A stretch of DNA of 64,000 nt, taken from Aridibacter sp965216195 (GTDB lineage Bacteria > Acidobacteriota > Blastocatellia > Pyrinomonadales > Pyrinomonadaceae). The DNA lies in contig OZ244151.1 of assembly GCA_965216195.1 (NCBI GenBank), forward strand, positions 1,798,001 through 1,862,000. Direction: 5' to 3'. Positions 52,110-60,799 of the stretch are shown one piece after another (the stretch's first letter is position 1; the number at the start of each line of letters is the position of its first letter). The notes below the pieces were generated by a model. The model saw only the letters and a list, made by a program, of their open reading frames with translations. It was not told the origin of the DNA and ran no database searches. A program made the translations under genes and the position numbers.

Positions 52110-53528
52110 ATGAAGAGATTTTTTGTTGGAGTTTTATGTGTTTCAGTATTTTTTGTTGGGCTCGCCAGCATAGTAGAAACCGCGGCTGCCAAATTCAGAT
52201 CGGACGATAGAGCATTGGAATTAATTAAGAAATCAAGAGAGGCAATCGGAGGCGACGCCGCGATCGCGAGAGTCAAGAGCATGACCATCACGGGTACGAC
52301 CACGCATCCCATTTCCAAAAATGGTAAAGCCGAGGACAAAACCGGCACGATGGAAATCAATCTCGAATTGCCAAACCGCTACTCCAAAATGATGCGAATC
52401 GGAAAACCCGGTGAGTCTGACGATGGAGAAGTACATAAGAAAGTAAAAGTTTTCGTTGTAAAGGAAGGCGATGGGAAAAAGGGAGTTTGGAAAACAGATT
52501 CGGGTGACGACGTAAAGATTGATGGCGACAAGGTCATTATCAAAAAGAAAGGCGGAACCACAAAAGAAGTTAAAATCAAGGGCAAACACAAGATTCGGGT
52601 TAAGAAAAAGGGCGACGGTGATGCCGAAGTTTGGGTTACGGAAGATGGAAAAGAAGTAAAGGTCGACGGAGATCACGTATTCGTAGATAAGGACGGAAAC
52701 AAAAGAAAAGTCCGCGTAATCAAACGCAAAGGCGGCAAAGATTCCGATAAGGGTCCAAAAGAAAATGTTTTCGTAATAAAGAAAGGAGATGGCGACGTCG
52801 AATGGAAATCTGACTCGGATAAGGACGTCAAGGTTGAAGGCGATAAGATCATCATCACAAACAAAGACGGCACTACTGAAGAAATCAAAACCGATGGAAA
52901 GCGGAAGATCAGAATCAGAAGGTCAAAAGACGGAAAGATTGTGACGGAAGACATCGAAAAAGGTGACGGCGAAAACGTAATGGTTTTCAAGAGCGCTGAT
53001 GGGGACAAAAAACACCTCAAACGAATGAAAACAGCGGGTGCCGGTTACCGCACCAACGAAATGTTGAGAATGACGCTTGCTTTGCTGGGAACGGCTCCGG
53101 AAGGCACGGATGCGAGTTACAAATTTGCAGGTCAGGGCAACGTCGATGGCAACACCACTAATATCGTCGAGGTCACATCAAAGGGTTCGTCGTTCAAACT
53201 CCATCTCGATGCTTCAAGCAATTTACCGCGTATGGTCAGCTATACGTCGAAGGCGCACCGGGTAATGTTTGTTAGCAAAGATTCCAAAGTAAAAAAAGTG
53301 ATGGAGTTCGAAAAAGATGCTAAAAACGCAAAGCCCGAGGTTCACCAGATGCGCTTTTCTGATTTTCGCAGCGTCCAGGGACTTATGCTGCCTCATCGCT
53401 GGGCAAAATCAGTAGCCGGAAAAGAGAAATCAACCACGACTATTTCAAACTTCGCGATTAATCCTTCAAACATCTCCGATAAATTTAAGAACCAAATGGT
53501 TTTTGAAATGAAGAAGAAAACGAAGTAA
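52110..53528 (+). CDS. Secreted repeat-rich hypothetical protein
   Basis: A 472-residue exported protein. GGAGG lies before the ATG at 52110 and begins a signal peptide (residues 1-28). An N-terminal LolA-like segment (ALELIKKSREAIGGDAAIARVKSMTITG, ELPNRYSKMMRIG) and a C-terminal part (NLPRMVSYTSK..VHQMRFSDFRSVQGLMLPHRW) look like one domain split by an insert. The insert, residues ~110-310, has about three Lys/Asp/Gly-rich units of the type KKGDGDxxWxxDSDKDVKVxGDKVIIxxKxGTTxEVK. The function is unknown. Confidence 0.75.
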   Translation: MKRFFVGVLCVSVFFVGLASIVETAAAKFRSDDRALELIKKSREAIGGDAAIARVKSMTITGTTTHPISKNGKAEDKTGTMEINLELPNRYSKMMRIGKPGESDDGEVHKKVKVFVVKEGDGKKGVWKTDSGDDVKIDGDKVIIKKKGGTTKEVKIKGKHKIRVKKKGDGDAEVWVTEDGKEVKVDGDHVFVDKDGNKRKVRVIKRKGGKDSDKGPKENVFVIKKGDGDVEWKSDSDKDVKVEGDKIIITNKDGTTEEIKTDGKRKIRIRRSKDGKIVTEDIEKGDGENVMVFKSADGDKKHLKRMKTAGAGYRTNEMLRMTLALLGTAPEGTDASYKFAGQGNVDGNTTNIVEVTSKGSSFKLHLDASSNLPRMVSYTSKAHRVMFVSKDSKVKKVMEFEKDAKNAKPEVHQMRFSDFRSVQGLMLPHRWAKSVAGKEKSTTTISNFAINPSNISDKFKNQMVFEMKKKTK

Positions 53529-53542
53529 TCATCCTACGTTCC

Positions 53543-53576
53543 GGGCGCGAAGAATGTTTGAAATATTCTTGCGCCC
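53543..53576 (+). terminator. Strong hairpin, possible terminator
   Basis: GGGCGC at 53543-53548 pairs with GCGCCC at 53571-53576, and AAGAAT pairs with ATTCTT inside, with one bulged G. The following sequence has only a short T-rich run (ATATTTC), so termination is likely but weak. Confidence 0.55.
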
Positions 53577-53594
53577 ATATTTCTGAAAAAACAT

Positions 53595-55016
53595 ATGAAC
53601 CTGACTCGAAATACAGTCGCAATATTCATCTTGATGTTCCTGTTGGTGAGCGGCGTCGACGCTAAGAATGGCAATCCGGATTTTGAGAAGGAAAAGATCG
53701 GTAGGTTTCTCGCCAAACTGGAAAAGAAAAATTTCAACGGCGCTGTTTTAGTAAGCCATGGCAATTCTGTCTTCAAAAAATGCTACGGATTCGCAGACAA
53801 GGAAAACGATGTAAAGTGTTCTACTGAGACAGTTTACGACATCGGCTCAATAACAAAACAGTTTACGGGAGCCGCAATCCTGAAGCTCGAAATGATGGGA
53901 AAGCTTTCGGTCGACGATAAGATCACCAAATACTTCGAAAATGTACCGGAAGATAAGAAGGAAATTACAATCCATCACCTTTTGACCCACTCCGCTGGAT
54001 TTCCCGGAGGAATTGGAAACGATTACGAAGTTGTCGAAAGGGACGACTACGTGAAAAAAGCTTTTAAAACTTCGCTGCGGTTTAAGGTTGGATCTAAATA
54101 CGAATACTCAAACGTTGGTTTCAGCATTGCAGCAGCCATTATCGAAAGTGCGTCGGGTATGGGTTATGAGAGGTTTCTAAACAAACATCTCTTCAAACCA
54201 GCCGGAATGTTGAAAACAGGCTACAAAATTCCGGAATGGTCTAAAGATGAAATCGCTGTAGGTTACCGAAGTGGAAAACGGTGGGGCAAGCCAAACGAAA
54301 AGCCCTGGGGGAAAAACGCGCCTTCGTGGCACCTCGTCGGAAACGGCGGAATCCTAAGCACCGTCGGCGATATGTTCAAATGGCATCTCGCGCTTAAAGG
54401 TGAAAAAATCCTCAGCGCGGATGCGAAAGCGAAACTCTACAAACGGCATATTGAAGAAGGCGAGGGAGCCGGAAGCTACTACGGTTACGGTTGGGCTATT
54501 TTTCCAACATCGCGAAAAAACTGGATGGTTGCGCACAACGGCGGAAACGGAGTTTTTTTTGCGGACTTTTGGCGTTATCTTGAAGAGGACGTCGCGATCA
54601 TAATGCTAACGAATGAAACAAACCGAAATTGGGAACGAATTCCACATGAAATATCGAAAAGCATTTTTAGAAAAGATTACACGCCGAGAATCGAGATCAC
54701 TAAACCTAAGAAAATCGCCGCTCTCGACGATCATCCAAAACGGGTTTTGATAAGCGCATTTCTTGAAGCGGTAAGATCGCGCAAAAGCGACGTGATTTCA
54801 AAATTTGCGAAAGAACACTTTACTGCTGATTTTCTCGGCGTCGCACCGATTGAAAAACACGTCGAACTCCTTTCTGCACTCGGATCCGATATACAGGACA
54901 CGAAAATAACGTCGATAACTATTGAAGGAGGGCGAACATCAATTGTCTTTGATGGCGGAAAGGTCGAACTCGGAATGCGTTTCGCAGATGATAAAATTGC
55001 CGGTGTGGGTTTTTAA
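53595..55016 (+). CDS. Secreted serine hydrolase, class C beta-lactamase family
   Basis: A 473-residue exported hydrolase. Residues 1-23 are a signal peptide. SxxK appears as SITK in DIGSITKQFTGAAILKL, the second motif YSN in KYEYSNVGF, and the third HNG in AHNGGNGV. This is the AmpC/esterase EstB/D-alanyl-D-alanine carboxypeptidase fold. The C-terminal ~110 residues form an extra domain that resembles an NTF2-like or DUF3471-type module. The substrate is unknown. It is downstream of the repeat-rich secreted protein. Confidence 0.88.
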   Translation: MNLTRNTVAIFILMFLLVSGVDAKNGNPDFEKEKIGRFLAKLEKKNFNGAVLVSHGNSVFKKCYGFADKENDVKCSTETVYDIGSITKQFTGAAILKLEMMGKLSVDDKITKYFENVPEDKKEITIHHLLTHSAGFPGGIGNDYEVVERDDYVKKAFKTSLRFKVGSKYEYSNVGFSIAAAIIESASGMGYERFLNKHLFKPAGMLKTGYKIPEWSKDEIAVGYRSGKRWGKPNEKPWGKNAPSWHLVGNGGILSTVGDMFKWHLALKGEKILSADAKAKLYKRHIEEGEGAGSYYGYGWAIFPTSRKNWMVAHNGGNGVFFADFWRYLEEDVAIIMLTNETNRNWERIPHEISKSIFRKDYTPRIEITKPKKIAALDDHPKRVLISAFLEAVRSRKSDVISKFAKEHFTADFLGVAPIEKHVELLSALGSDIQDTKITSITIEGGRTSIVFDGGKVELGMRFADDKIAGVGF

Positions 55017-55179
55017 GAAGCGCCATGAACTTCCCAGTGTTCGAAATTTTTAACCTACACGGGGAACCGCTGTCAGTAGGGCGAGCGTTAGCGACCCTTC
55101 AAATCTCGCGCGATAGCCGCCCAAATGAGGTCTCCAAACGACCGAACGCAGTTTTCCAGCCTGCGCTTTTTTCCCGCGG

Positions 55180-56178
55180 CTAAACCCCTTCAGCAAGCCT
55201 CGGAATCAACTTCTTTGGCACCTCAATCGCGGCTTTTATGTGACGGTGGTTTGTAAAATGCCCGACGACGTAGATGCCTGGAATATTCGTTTCAAAAGTC
55301 TCTTCGTCATAAACCGGAACCTCGCCATATTTCCCTTGCTCCGTCTCAACACCCAGATTTTTTAGCATCGTAAGATCCGCATCTGATCCAATCAATACAA
55401 ACACAACGTCGTTTTTAAGAATGTGTTTTTCGCCGTTTTCATCTTCCAGGACGACATCTTTTTCCCGAAACTCCAAAACTTTCCCAAGAAAAAACAAATT
55501 CAAACAACGCTTTTTAAGCTGCTCTTCAAGCGGTTCTTTCACCCAGTATTTGATACAGCCCTGCTTCGGATCGGTTTCTTCCCAATCATCGCGAAAAATC
55601 GCGAGGGTCGTTTCGGCACCTTCATCAGCAAGGAAGAGCGCCGCTTCACCTGCAGAATTTCCACCGCCAACAATCAATGCATTTTTCTTCACCCATGGAT
55701 ATGTCTCGCGAAAATGATCGTGAACCTTTGGCAGTTCCTCGCCTTTTACGCCGAGCTTTCGCGGATAATCCATCGCCCCCATCGCAAAAAGGACGTTTTT
55801 TGTTTCGTATTCGCCTTTGTCCGATACGACACGAAAGCGTTTCTCTCCGAGTTGATCGACTTTTAGAACGCTTTCTTCAGTTTGAACGTTGAGGTCATTG
55901 TCTAAAACAAACTTAACGTAGTATGAAAGGAGTTCTTCGCGAGTCGGCTTATCGCGTGCGGGCTTTAGGTCACCTTCGTTGAATTCAAGTTCGTCAGTAG
56001 TGGAAAAAACGGTAAGGCCAACCGGATAGTTGTAAACCGTGTTTGCGATAAGCTCTTTCTCGATCACGAGATATTCGAGACCAAGCTTTTTGGCTTCATA
56101 GGCGGCAGAAATACCGGCTGGCCCCGCACCAACGACAATCAATTCATAACGGATATCGGATAATGGATAATCGCTCAT
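55180..56178 (-). CDS. YpdA-family bacillithiol-disulfide reductase-like flavoprotein
   Basis: A 332-residue FAD/NAD(P)H oxidoreductase. GAGPAGISAAYEA near residue 18 binds FAD; VGGGNSAGEAALFLA binds NADPH. It lacks the CxxC of thioredoxin reductase. This is the YpdA (Bdr) pattern, an enzyme that reduces bacillithiol disulfide in Firmicutes. It starts in an ATGA overlap with the four-helix-bundle gene. Its first ~11 residues (SDYPLSDIRYE) are encoded by an inverted repeat, so the N-terminus seems extended by an insertion. Confidence 0.88.
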   Translation of the reverse strand: MSDYPLSDIRYELIVVGAGPAGISAAYEAKKLGLEYLVIEKELIANTVYNYPVGLTVFSTTDELEFNEGDLKPARDKPTREELLSYYVKFVLDNDLNVQTEESVLKVDQLGEKRFRVVSDKGEYETKNVLFAMGAMDYPRKLGVKGEELPKVHDHFRETYPWVKKNALIVGGGNSAGEAALFLADEGAETTLAIFRDDWEETDPKQGCIKYWVKEPLEEQLKKRCLNLFFLGKVLEFREKDVVLEDENGEKHILKNDVVFVLIGSDADLTMLKNLGVETEQGKYGEVPVYDEETFETNIPGIYVVGHFTNHRHIKAAIEVPKKLIPRLAEGV

Positions 56179-56607
56179 TTGAGATTTTTCTTTGCAGTTT
56201 TTATTGAAGTTGTAAGAATTTTCTGTAATTCATTACAATCCGAGACAAGTGAATCCGCTTGTGCATTAGTCAAATATTCAGAGTCCCGGAGTAAACATAG
56301 CCAGTACACAGTTTCGGACACTCCTTTCAAAGCAGTCGACATCTTATGAACAAAATCCGCTTTCGACTGCGCTTGGTTCCCCTCGGTCACATTGGCTCCT
56401 ATCGAAGTTCCCGAGCGAAGTATCTGCTTTGAGAGTACATATCCCTTATTAACTTTAACTAGATGTTTATAAAGATTAATAACTCGCAGTGCAAACGTGT
56501 AGGACTTCTCTTTGAGGATGCTCCCCAGACTTCCTTTTGGCATCGACCGTTTATTTCTAATTTGTGAGGCTGGCCTTTTATTTTCCATTGTCCGTTATCC
56601 GCTATCC
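56151..56607. mobile_element. Inverted-repeat-flanked cassette with a four-helix-bundle gene
   Basis: GGATATCGGATAATGGATAA (56151-56170, then TCG) on the left matches the reverse complement of the right arm at 56585-56607, GGATAGCGGATAACGGACAA, at about 20 of 23 positions. The left arm lies inside the first codons of the YpdA-type gene, the right arm spans the start of the four-helix gene and the end of the 83-residue gene. The structure suggests that the gene and arms were inserted as one unit. Confidence 0.65.
56175..56588 (-). CDS. Four-helix-bundle protein (23S rRNA intervening-sequence family)
   Basis: A 137-residue all-helical protein. Features are SYTFALRVINLYKHL, the RSGTSIGANVTEGNQAQSKADFVHKMSTALKG core with the conserved (S)xGANxxE, and ESVYWLCLLRDSEYLT-like helices. 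The family was first seen inside 23S rRNA intervening sequences and occurs widely as free genes of unknown role (established knowledge). It overlaps the YpdA-type start (ATGA) and lies inside the inverted-repeat cassette. Confidence 0.9.
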   Translation of the reverse strand: MENKRPASQIRNKRSMPKGSLGSILKEKSYTFALRVINLYKHLVKVNKGYVLSKQILRSGTSIGANVTEGNQAQSKADFVHKMSTALKGVSETVYWLCLLRDSEYLTNAQADSLVSDCNELQKILTTSIKTAKKNLK

Positions 56608-56846
56608 ATTTTCTTGAGTTCCGCTGTCAGCTTTTCAATCTGCAACTTTGTATTCTCAAGTTCACGTTTTGAATCCATGTACTTTTCCCACTCACTCGTA
56701 TTCGTCAGCGCCTTGACAGTATCTTCATCAAGCGCGTGGGACATAACGACGAGGAGATCACTCACTGCCTCATTCGCCGAGATTAGCGATTGGATTATTG
56801 TGTATGCCAATTTTGAATTTGGTATATCGATATCGTTTTCTACCAT
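56595..56846 (-). CDS. Hypothetical coiled-coil protein
   Basis: An 83-residue helical protein. The C-terminal half (KRELENTKLQIEKLTAELKKM) has coiled-coil heptads. No domain is recognised. Its last codons and stop are encoded by the right inverted-repeat arm of the four-helix cassette (56585-56607). Its start overlaps the stop of the upstream gene by one base (TAATG). Confidence 0.6.
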   Translation of the reverse strand: MVENDIDIPNSKLAYTIIQSLISANEAVSDLLVVMSHALDEDTVKALTNTSEWEKYMDSKRELENTKLQIEKLTAELKKMDSG

Positions 56847-57706
56847 TACTTTGATTGATCGGCTTCACTGTCTTCTTTTGGTCTTTCGTGCGGGGACGCG
56901 TTTGGAGCGCTATCGCTTGGATGAACTATCCAAAATTCGATCTGAGGGTATTCTCGATAGCCGCCAAAGGATATTTTAATACGATCGGGAGTGATTCCAT
57001 CCTTTTTCAGGATTCGTTCCTTTCCTTGGTTTATCCTTTCGCGAACCTTGGGGAGGTCATACCTTTCGACATCTACGTAAAAGATGATCTCACCAGCCAA
57101 ACTCGAGTCCTCTCGCAATACTTTCGCAAAAGACTCACTAAGCCAGTAATATTTTGAATCTTCGTCCTCTTCTAATTCGGTATCCGGATAAACTTCTGAT
57201 CTAACCTTCTGGGTAAGTAGCTCATGGAGTTCGTCACCAAAAGGTGGAATGAACTCTCGCTGATCGAACAAAAAAGTTTTATCGCGAGGCATCTCGGGTT
57301 TTGGAAGAAGGTTTTTCGCACTTGGTGGTTCCGCACCTTTAGGAACAATCCAAAATTCCATGAGCTGCTCTTTTCTGTAACCAACCCTTTCAATTTCAAT
57401 ACGCTTTGTATCCGTGCCGCGAAGTCTAAAGTGCATTTTCATAACACGCAAAGAGAATAAACCTTGACTTTCAATCTGGGCAGGCAGCACATTTAATCCC
57501 TTATACATTATTATCTTGCCCTTTGAAGACGGTTCGTTCTGTAGGTCAATAATGAACTGATCCAATTGCGCCCCAAAATCACACTCTGGTAATCTAAAAG
57601 GAATTTCGTTTACCAAACGAGGTTCGGGATTTATCTGCGAAATAATCGAAAATGAAAACGCGCAGATCAACAAGGCTGAATGTGCTAATTTTCTAATAAC
57701 GTCCAT
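56846..57706 (-). CDS. Secreted protein with two tandem related domains
   Basis: A 286-residue exported protein (signal peptide ~residues 1-22, ATG at 57706 preferred over an upstream TTG). Two copies of one domain lie at residues ~40-135 and ~165-270. Each has an L..F...L.....SLAGEIIFY/GKIIMYKG strand, an Arg/Lys helix, an R(I/I)xIxxxGYR segment and an EFWIVPxGAxPP end. The repeated EFWIV end makes the internal duplication clear. The family is not named to me; the function is unknown. Confidence 0.75.
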   Translation of the reverse strand: MDVIRKLAHSALLICAFSFSIISQINPEPRLVNEIPFRLPECDFGAQLDQFIIDLQNEPSSKGKIIMYKGLNVLPAQIESQGLFSLRVMKMHFRLRGTDTKRIEIERVGYRKEQLMEFWIVPKGAEPPSAKNLLPKPEMPRDKTFLFDQREFIPPFGDELHELLTQKVRSEVYPDTELEEDEDSKYYWLSESFAKVLREDSSLAGEIIFYVDVERYDLPKVRERINQGKERILKKDGITPDRIKISFGGYREYPQIEFWIVHPSDSAPNASPHERPKEDSEADQSK

Positions 57707-57748
57707 ATTCAATAAATTAATGACGCGCCATAGGATATGTCTACAATA

Positions 57749-58681
57749 TCAAAACAAAGGCAATCCACTTACTCTCGCTTTTTTGCTAGCAATTTTTAAC
57801 TCTATTCCGTCATCCAAAAAAGCGCTACGCACGTAACCGAGAGCAATTGTTCTTTCCAGTTTCGGCGAAAATGCCACCGAAGTGATGTGTCCGGCGTTTT
57901 TTTCATCCATGCTTTTTAGTTCCCAACTTAAACCAACTGCTACCGCAGACGGTACCGACTCTCCTCCTTCCTTTTTTCCGAGGGTCGGTGCCTCGGTGTC
58001 CGGGTGGTCATCGTCCTCAAAAACCAAACCTCGTAATTGCTTCGCCGGTTTCCCGCGAAAATGAATTCGTGCGATCACTTCCTGCCCTATGTAGCAACCT
58101 TTTTTATAGCTAATTAAGCCGTCAATGTTTAGTTCCGAAACGACCGTGTCTTCATCCATATCGACACCGTATTTTGGAATTCCCTTTTCAATACGCAAGA
58201 TCTCATAAAGCTCGTCTGAAATTTCAACGCCATCAGCGAGCTTGGCTTCAAGCTCTTTAACGTTTTCTGCGGCGATAAAAATATCATCTTCGAAGACGAT
58301 CGATACTCCGCCGAAATCTTTTGCTCCTTCAAACTCACCAAAAAAACGATAAAACTTATACTTCTCTGAAAGATCATCGACCTTGAAATCGCCAGCCATT
58401 ATAAATCTTGAGAGATTTTCAAGCACCTTTTCGCGAGTCGATTCCTCCGTCTCAAAAAAGTATTTGTCGCCGATCCGTTTAACACGAACGAGCGCAAAGA
58501 CTCGCCCTTTTACGGTCGGAAACGCGGCCTTCATCATCTCGCCGTGTTCTAGTTTTGCAATGTCGTTTGTAATCAACCCGTTTAGAAACTGAACCGCCTC
58601 CGCACCATAAACGGCAAAAAGCCCACGCGGCATTTTGTGGAAACCCAAGTATCCATTCCTGATTTTCTCGTAAACTTCCAT
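57749..58681 (-). CDS. YgfZ/GcvT-like folate-binding protein
   Basis: About 310 residues. It carries the YgfZ signature KGCYIGQEV (residues ~200-208) with the conserved Cys, in a GcvT-like fold. YgfZ helps repair or maintain certain Fe-S enzymes and tRNA modification (family knowledge). The start at 58681 (MEVYEKIRNGYLG) is 2 bp after the stop of the alpha/beta-hydrolase gene. Longer in-frame starts overlap that gene. Nearby Mrp and HesB-type genes also serve Fe-S assembly. Confidence 0.88.
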   Translation of the reverse strand: MEVYEKIRNGYLGFHKMPRGLFAVYGAEAVQFLNGLITNDIAKLEHGEMMKAAFPTVKGRVFALVRVKRIGDKYFFETEESTREKVLENLSRFIMAGDFKVDDLSEKYKFYRFFGEFEGAKDFGGVSIVFEDDIFIAAENVKELEAKLADGVEISDELYEILRIEKGIPKYGVDMDEDTVVSELNIDGLISYKKGCYIGQEVIARIHFRGKPAKQLRGLVFEDDDHPDTEAPTLGKKEGGESVPSAVAVGLSWELKSMDEKNAGHITSVAFSPKLERTIALGYVRSAFLDDGIELKIASKKARVSGLPLF

Positions 58682-58683
58682 AC

Positions 58684-59481
58684 TTATTGGCATCGATTTA
58701 CAAACTTCAGCATTTTTCGAGCGAGTTGAACGGGCTGATCTTTTTGAATCCAATGTCCAGAATTCTTAATTATCGCAAAATCACCGTTTCGCAATTTGTA
58801 CTTAGATACAGCTTTCACTTCCCTCGCGACGTCAGAAAATATCTTTCTCTGACCCTTGTCTAACGAACGGAATTTTGGCGGACGGGCGAGAACCAGTAAA
58901 GTAGGAACCTCTACCTTTGAAAACAGGGGTTCCGAGTCGTATTTATAACTCGCATCCGTTGCGGCTCGGTTAATCAAGCAATTCCGATCTACTTCTTCAC
59001 ATTTTGGCAATTCTCCCGGCTCACGCTTCTTCCAAAAACCGCCTTCCAACAAAACGAGAGAAATAACCTTTTTGGGATAATTTGCGGCAAACGTCAAAGC
59101 CGCTGCACCGCCAGCGGAATGTCCCACAATATGCACTCGCTCTAAATCTAAACGATCCAAGAGAGCTTTGACATCCTTAGCCAAATTTTCTGTCTCGTAC
59201 CCTCCGACAACCCGTTCGCTTTCGCCCGCCCCGCGTCGATCAACCGCGATTACCCTAAATCTACGAGCCAGCAAAATCGCGACTCGATTCCAAGTTACGG
59301 CGGAATCGTAAAGCCCGTGAATCATCACAATTGTCTCTTCACCGTCACCCCATTCTAAATAGCTGATTCTTATACCGTTTGCGTACGATGTCTTTCTATC
59401 TTGGGCAACGCAATTTAGCGTTAAAATCAAAAATAACCCTAACGCAAAACCGATGTACACTTTGTACAACTTATGAACCAC
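58684..59481 (-). CDS. Secreted alpha/beta hydrolase
   Basis: A 265-residue hydrolase with an N-terminal signal or anchor segment (residues ~5-25). The nucleophile is Ser in GHSAGGAAA, the oxyanion motif is MIHGLYDS, and His is in NSGHWIQKDQP. The acid is probably the Asp or Glu before RPPKFRSLD. The exact substrate (ester, epoxide, peroxide) is not readable. The start is a GTG. It ends 2 bp before the YgfZ-like gene start. Confidence 0.82.
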   Translation of the reverse strand: MVHKLYKVYIGFALGLFLILTLNCVAQDRKTSYANGIRISYLEWGDGEETIVMIHGLYDSAVTWNRVAILLARRFRVIAVDRRGAGESERVVGGYETENLAKDVKALLDRLDLERVHIVGHSAGGAAALTFAANYPKKVISLVLLEGGFWKKREPGELPKCEEVDRNCLINRAATDASYKYDSEPLFSKVEVPTLLVLARPPKFRSLDKGQRKIFSDVAREVKAVSKYKLRNGDFAIIKNSGHWIQKDQPVQLARKMLKFVNRCQ

Positions 59482-59507
59482 GGTGAACCCAATCTACTAA
59501 ATCGTCT

Positions 59508-59864
59508 TTATCCGATTATGAATTCGTCGTACTTCTTTTTCGCAAAACCCGCAAGTGCGAAATCACCCGAGACTAAAACCGGTCGGCGTATGAACGTATA
59601 TTCCTCAGCCATATAGCGAAGTAAATCTTCGTCAGATAGATCCATTTCATTTAAACCCATCGAACGATATTTCATCGCGCGTTTTGAAAACAACATTTCT
59701 GCTCCCCCGACGAGCTCTGCAAGGTTCTCGATCTCCTTTCGCGAAAGCGCATTCTCCTTTACATCGTGAAAACTCTCAATTTCTACGCCTGCGTCTTCGA
59801 GATAAGCAACCGCTTTTTGACACGTCGTGCAATGCGGAAGTCCGTATAATTTAACTTTTTTCAT
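59508..59864 (-). CDS. ArsC/Spx-family thioredoxin-fold protein
   Basis: A 118-residue protein with an N-terminal Cys12-Thr-Thr-Cys15 (PHCTTCQKAV) and the fold common to ArsC, Spx and YffB. The TFIRRPVLV segment with RP is the conserved arsenate reductase/Spx feature. An Spx-like regulator or a thiol reductase is possible; arsenate reduction is unproven because no ars operon is nearby. It lies 2 bp from the GNAT gene. Confidence 0.82.
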   Translation of the reverse strand: MKKVKLYGLPHCTTCQKAVAYLEDAGVEIESFHDVKENALSRKEIENLAELVGGAEMLFSKRAMKYRSMGLNEMDLSDEDLLRYMAEEYTFIRRPVLVSGDFALAGFAKKKYDEFIIG

Positions 59865-59865
59865 A

Positions 59866-60723
59866 TTACAATTTTAACGTCATCTCGTATTGCGAGACAG
59901 TATTTGTAAACCCTTTGGACTTCAAAAACCCAATCACGCTCATAGCTTCAGACTCTATGTTCGTTATCATCAGAGGCTTTTTCGAGCTTTTATTTAGCGC
60001 ACCCAAAAGCGCACTCCCAAACCCTCTGCGCCTGAATTCCTCTTCGACCGCAATTTGGGCAATCTTTCCCGAGCCGGGGAAAACGGTACCGTAACCAATG
60101 AGTATCTCGTCATGATAAACGCCTAAAATTACCATTTGAGGATTAACTATCCTAGCCCGTTTTACCCAATCAACCGAATTCTGCCAGGACGGCTTGCATG
60201 TCCAAAATTCTGTAAGATGACTCCAATTGGGTCCTGAAATCGGTCTGATCTCAATATCCCTACTTTGCTTAGTTTCCGCCAACCCATTTGCAGCTTGGTA
60301 GATTTTGAGGTCGCGGGTAACTTCAAAACCAAGCCCTCGATAAAGCTCAAAAGCGGCATCGTTTTCGACTATTACCTCCAATAAATATTGCTCAAAAACT
60401 CGTCGCTTAAGAATTGGCACGACAAAATCAAACATTCCTCGTCCAATTCCCATGCCGCGAAAATCGGGAATCACTCCTGTGCCTGAATCATAGATGGTTC
60501 GTTTTCCGTTCCATTCACCGGGCGCATTCATAGTTGCTCCGACAAGTTTATCGCCCTCAAATGCACCAACCGAGTGTTCAAACTCTACTCCCTCCAAATC
60601 AAGCTTGTTTTGATAGATTTCGCGTGTCATCTCCATCTTTACGAGATAATCGGAAAAGGCTTCGTCCATGGTCTTGAAAACCACATCAAAATCGGTATTC
60701 TCCAATGTTCGATATTCAATCAC
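59866..60723 (-). CDS. Double-GNAT-domain acetyltransferase
   Basis: A 285-residue protein. Domain 1 (residues ~1-145) has the CoA-binding segment GVIPDFRGMGIGRGMFD. Domain 2 (residues ~160-285) has AVEEEFRRRGFGSALLGAL. The first domain carries more of the canonical acetyl-CoA motif (Q/RxxGxG/A). The substrate is unknown. It starts with GTG and ends 2 bp before the ArsC-like gene. Confidence 0.85.
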   Translation of the reverse strand: MIEYRTLENTDFDVVFKTMDEAFSDYLVKMEMTREIYQNKLDLEGVEFEHSVGAFEGDKLVGATMNAPGEWNGKRTIYDSGTGVIPDFRGMGIGRGMFDFVVPILKRRVFEQYLLEVIVENDAAFELYRGLGFEVTRDLKIYQAANGLAETKQSRDIEIRPISGPNWSHLTEFWTCKPSWQNSVDWVKRARIVNPQMVILGVYHDEILIGYGTVFPGSGKIAQIAVEEEFRRRGFGSALLGALNKSSKKPLMITNIESEAMSVIGFLKSKGFTNTVSQYEMTLKL

Positions 60724-60799
60724 TCGATTTCAGTCCGGTTGAAAGCAATTTTATGCTCGTGTATTGTGAAAATAATAACAAACTATTTTTGAGTTTTAT

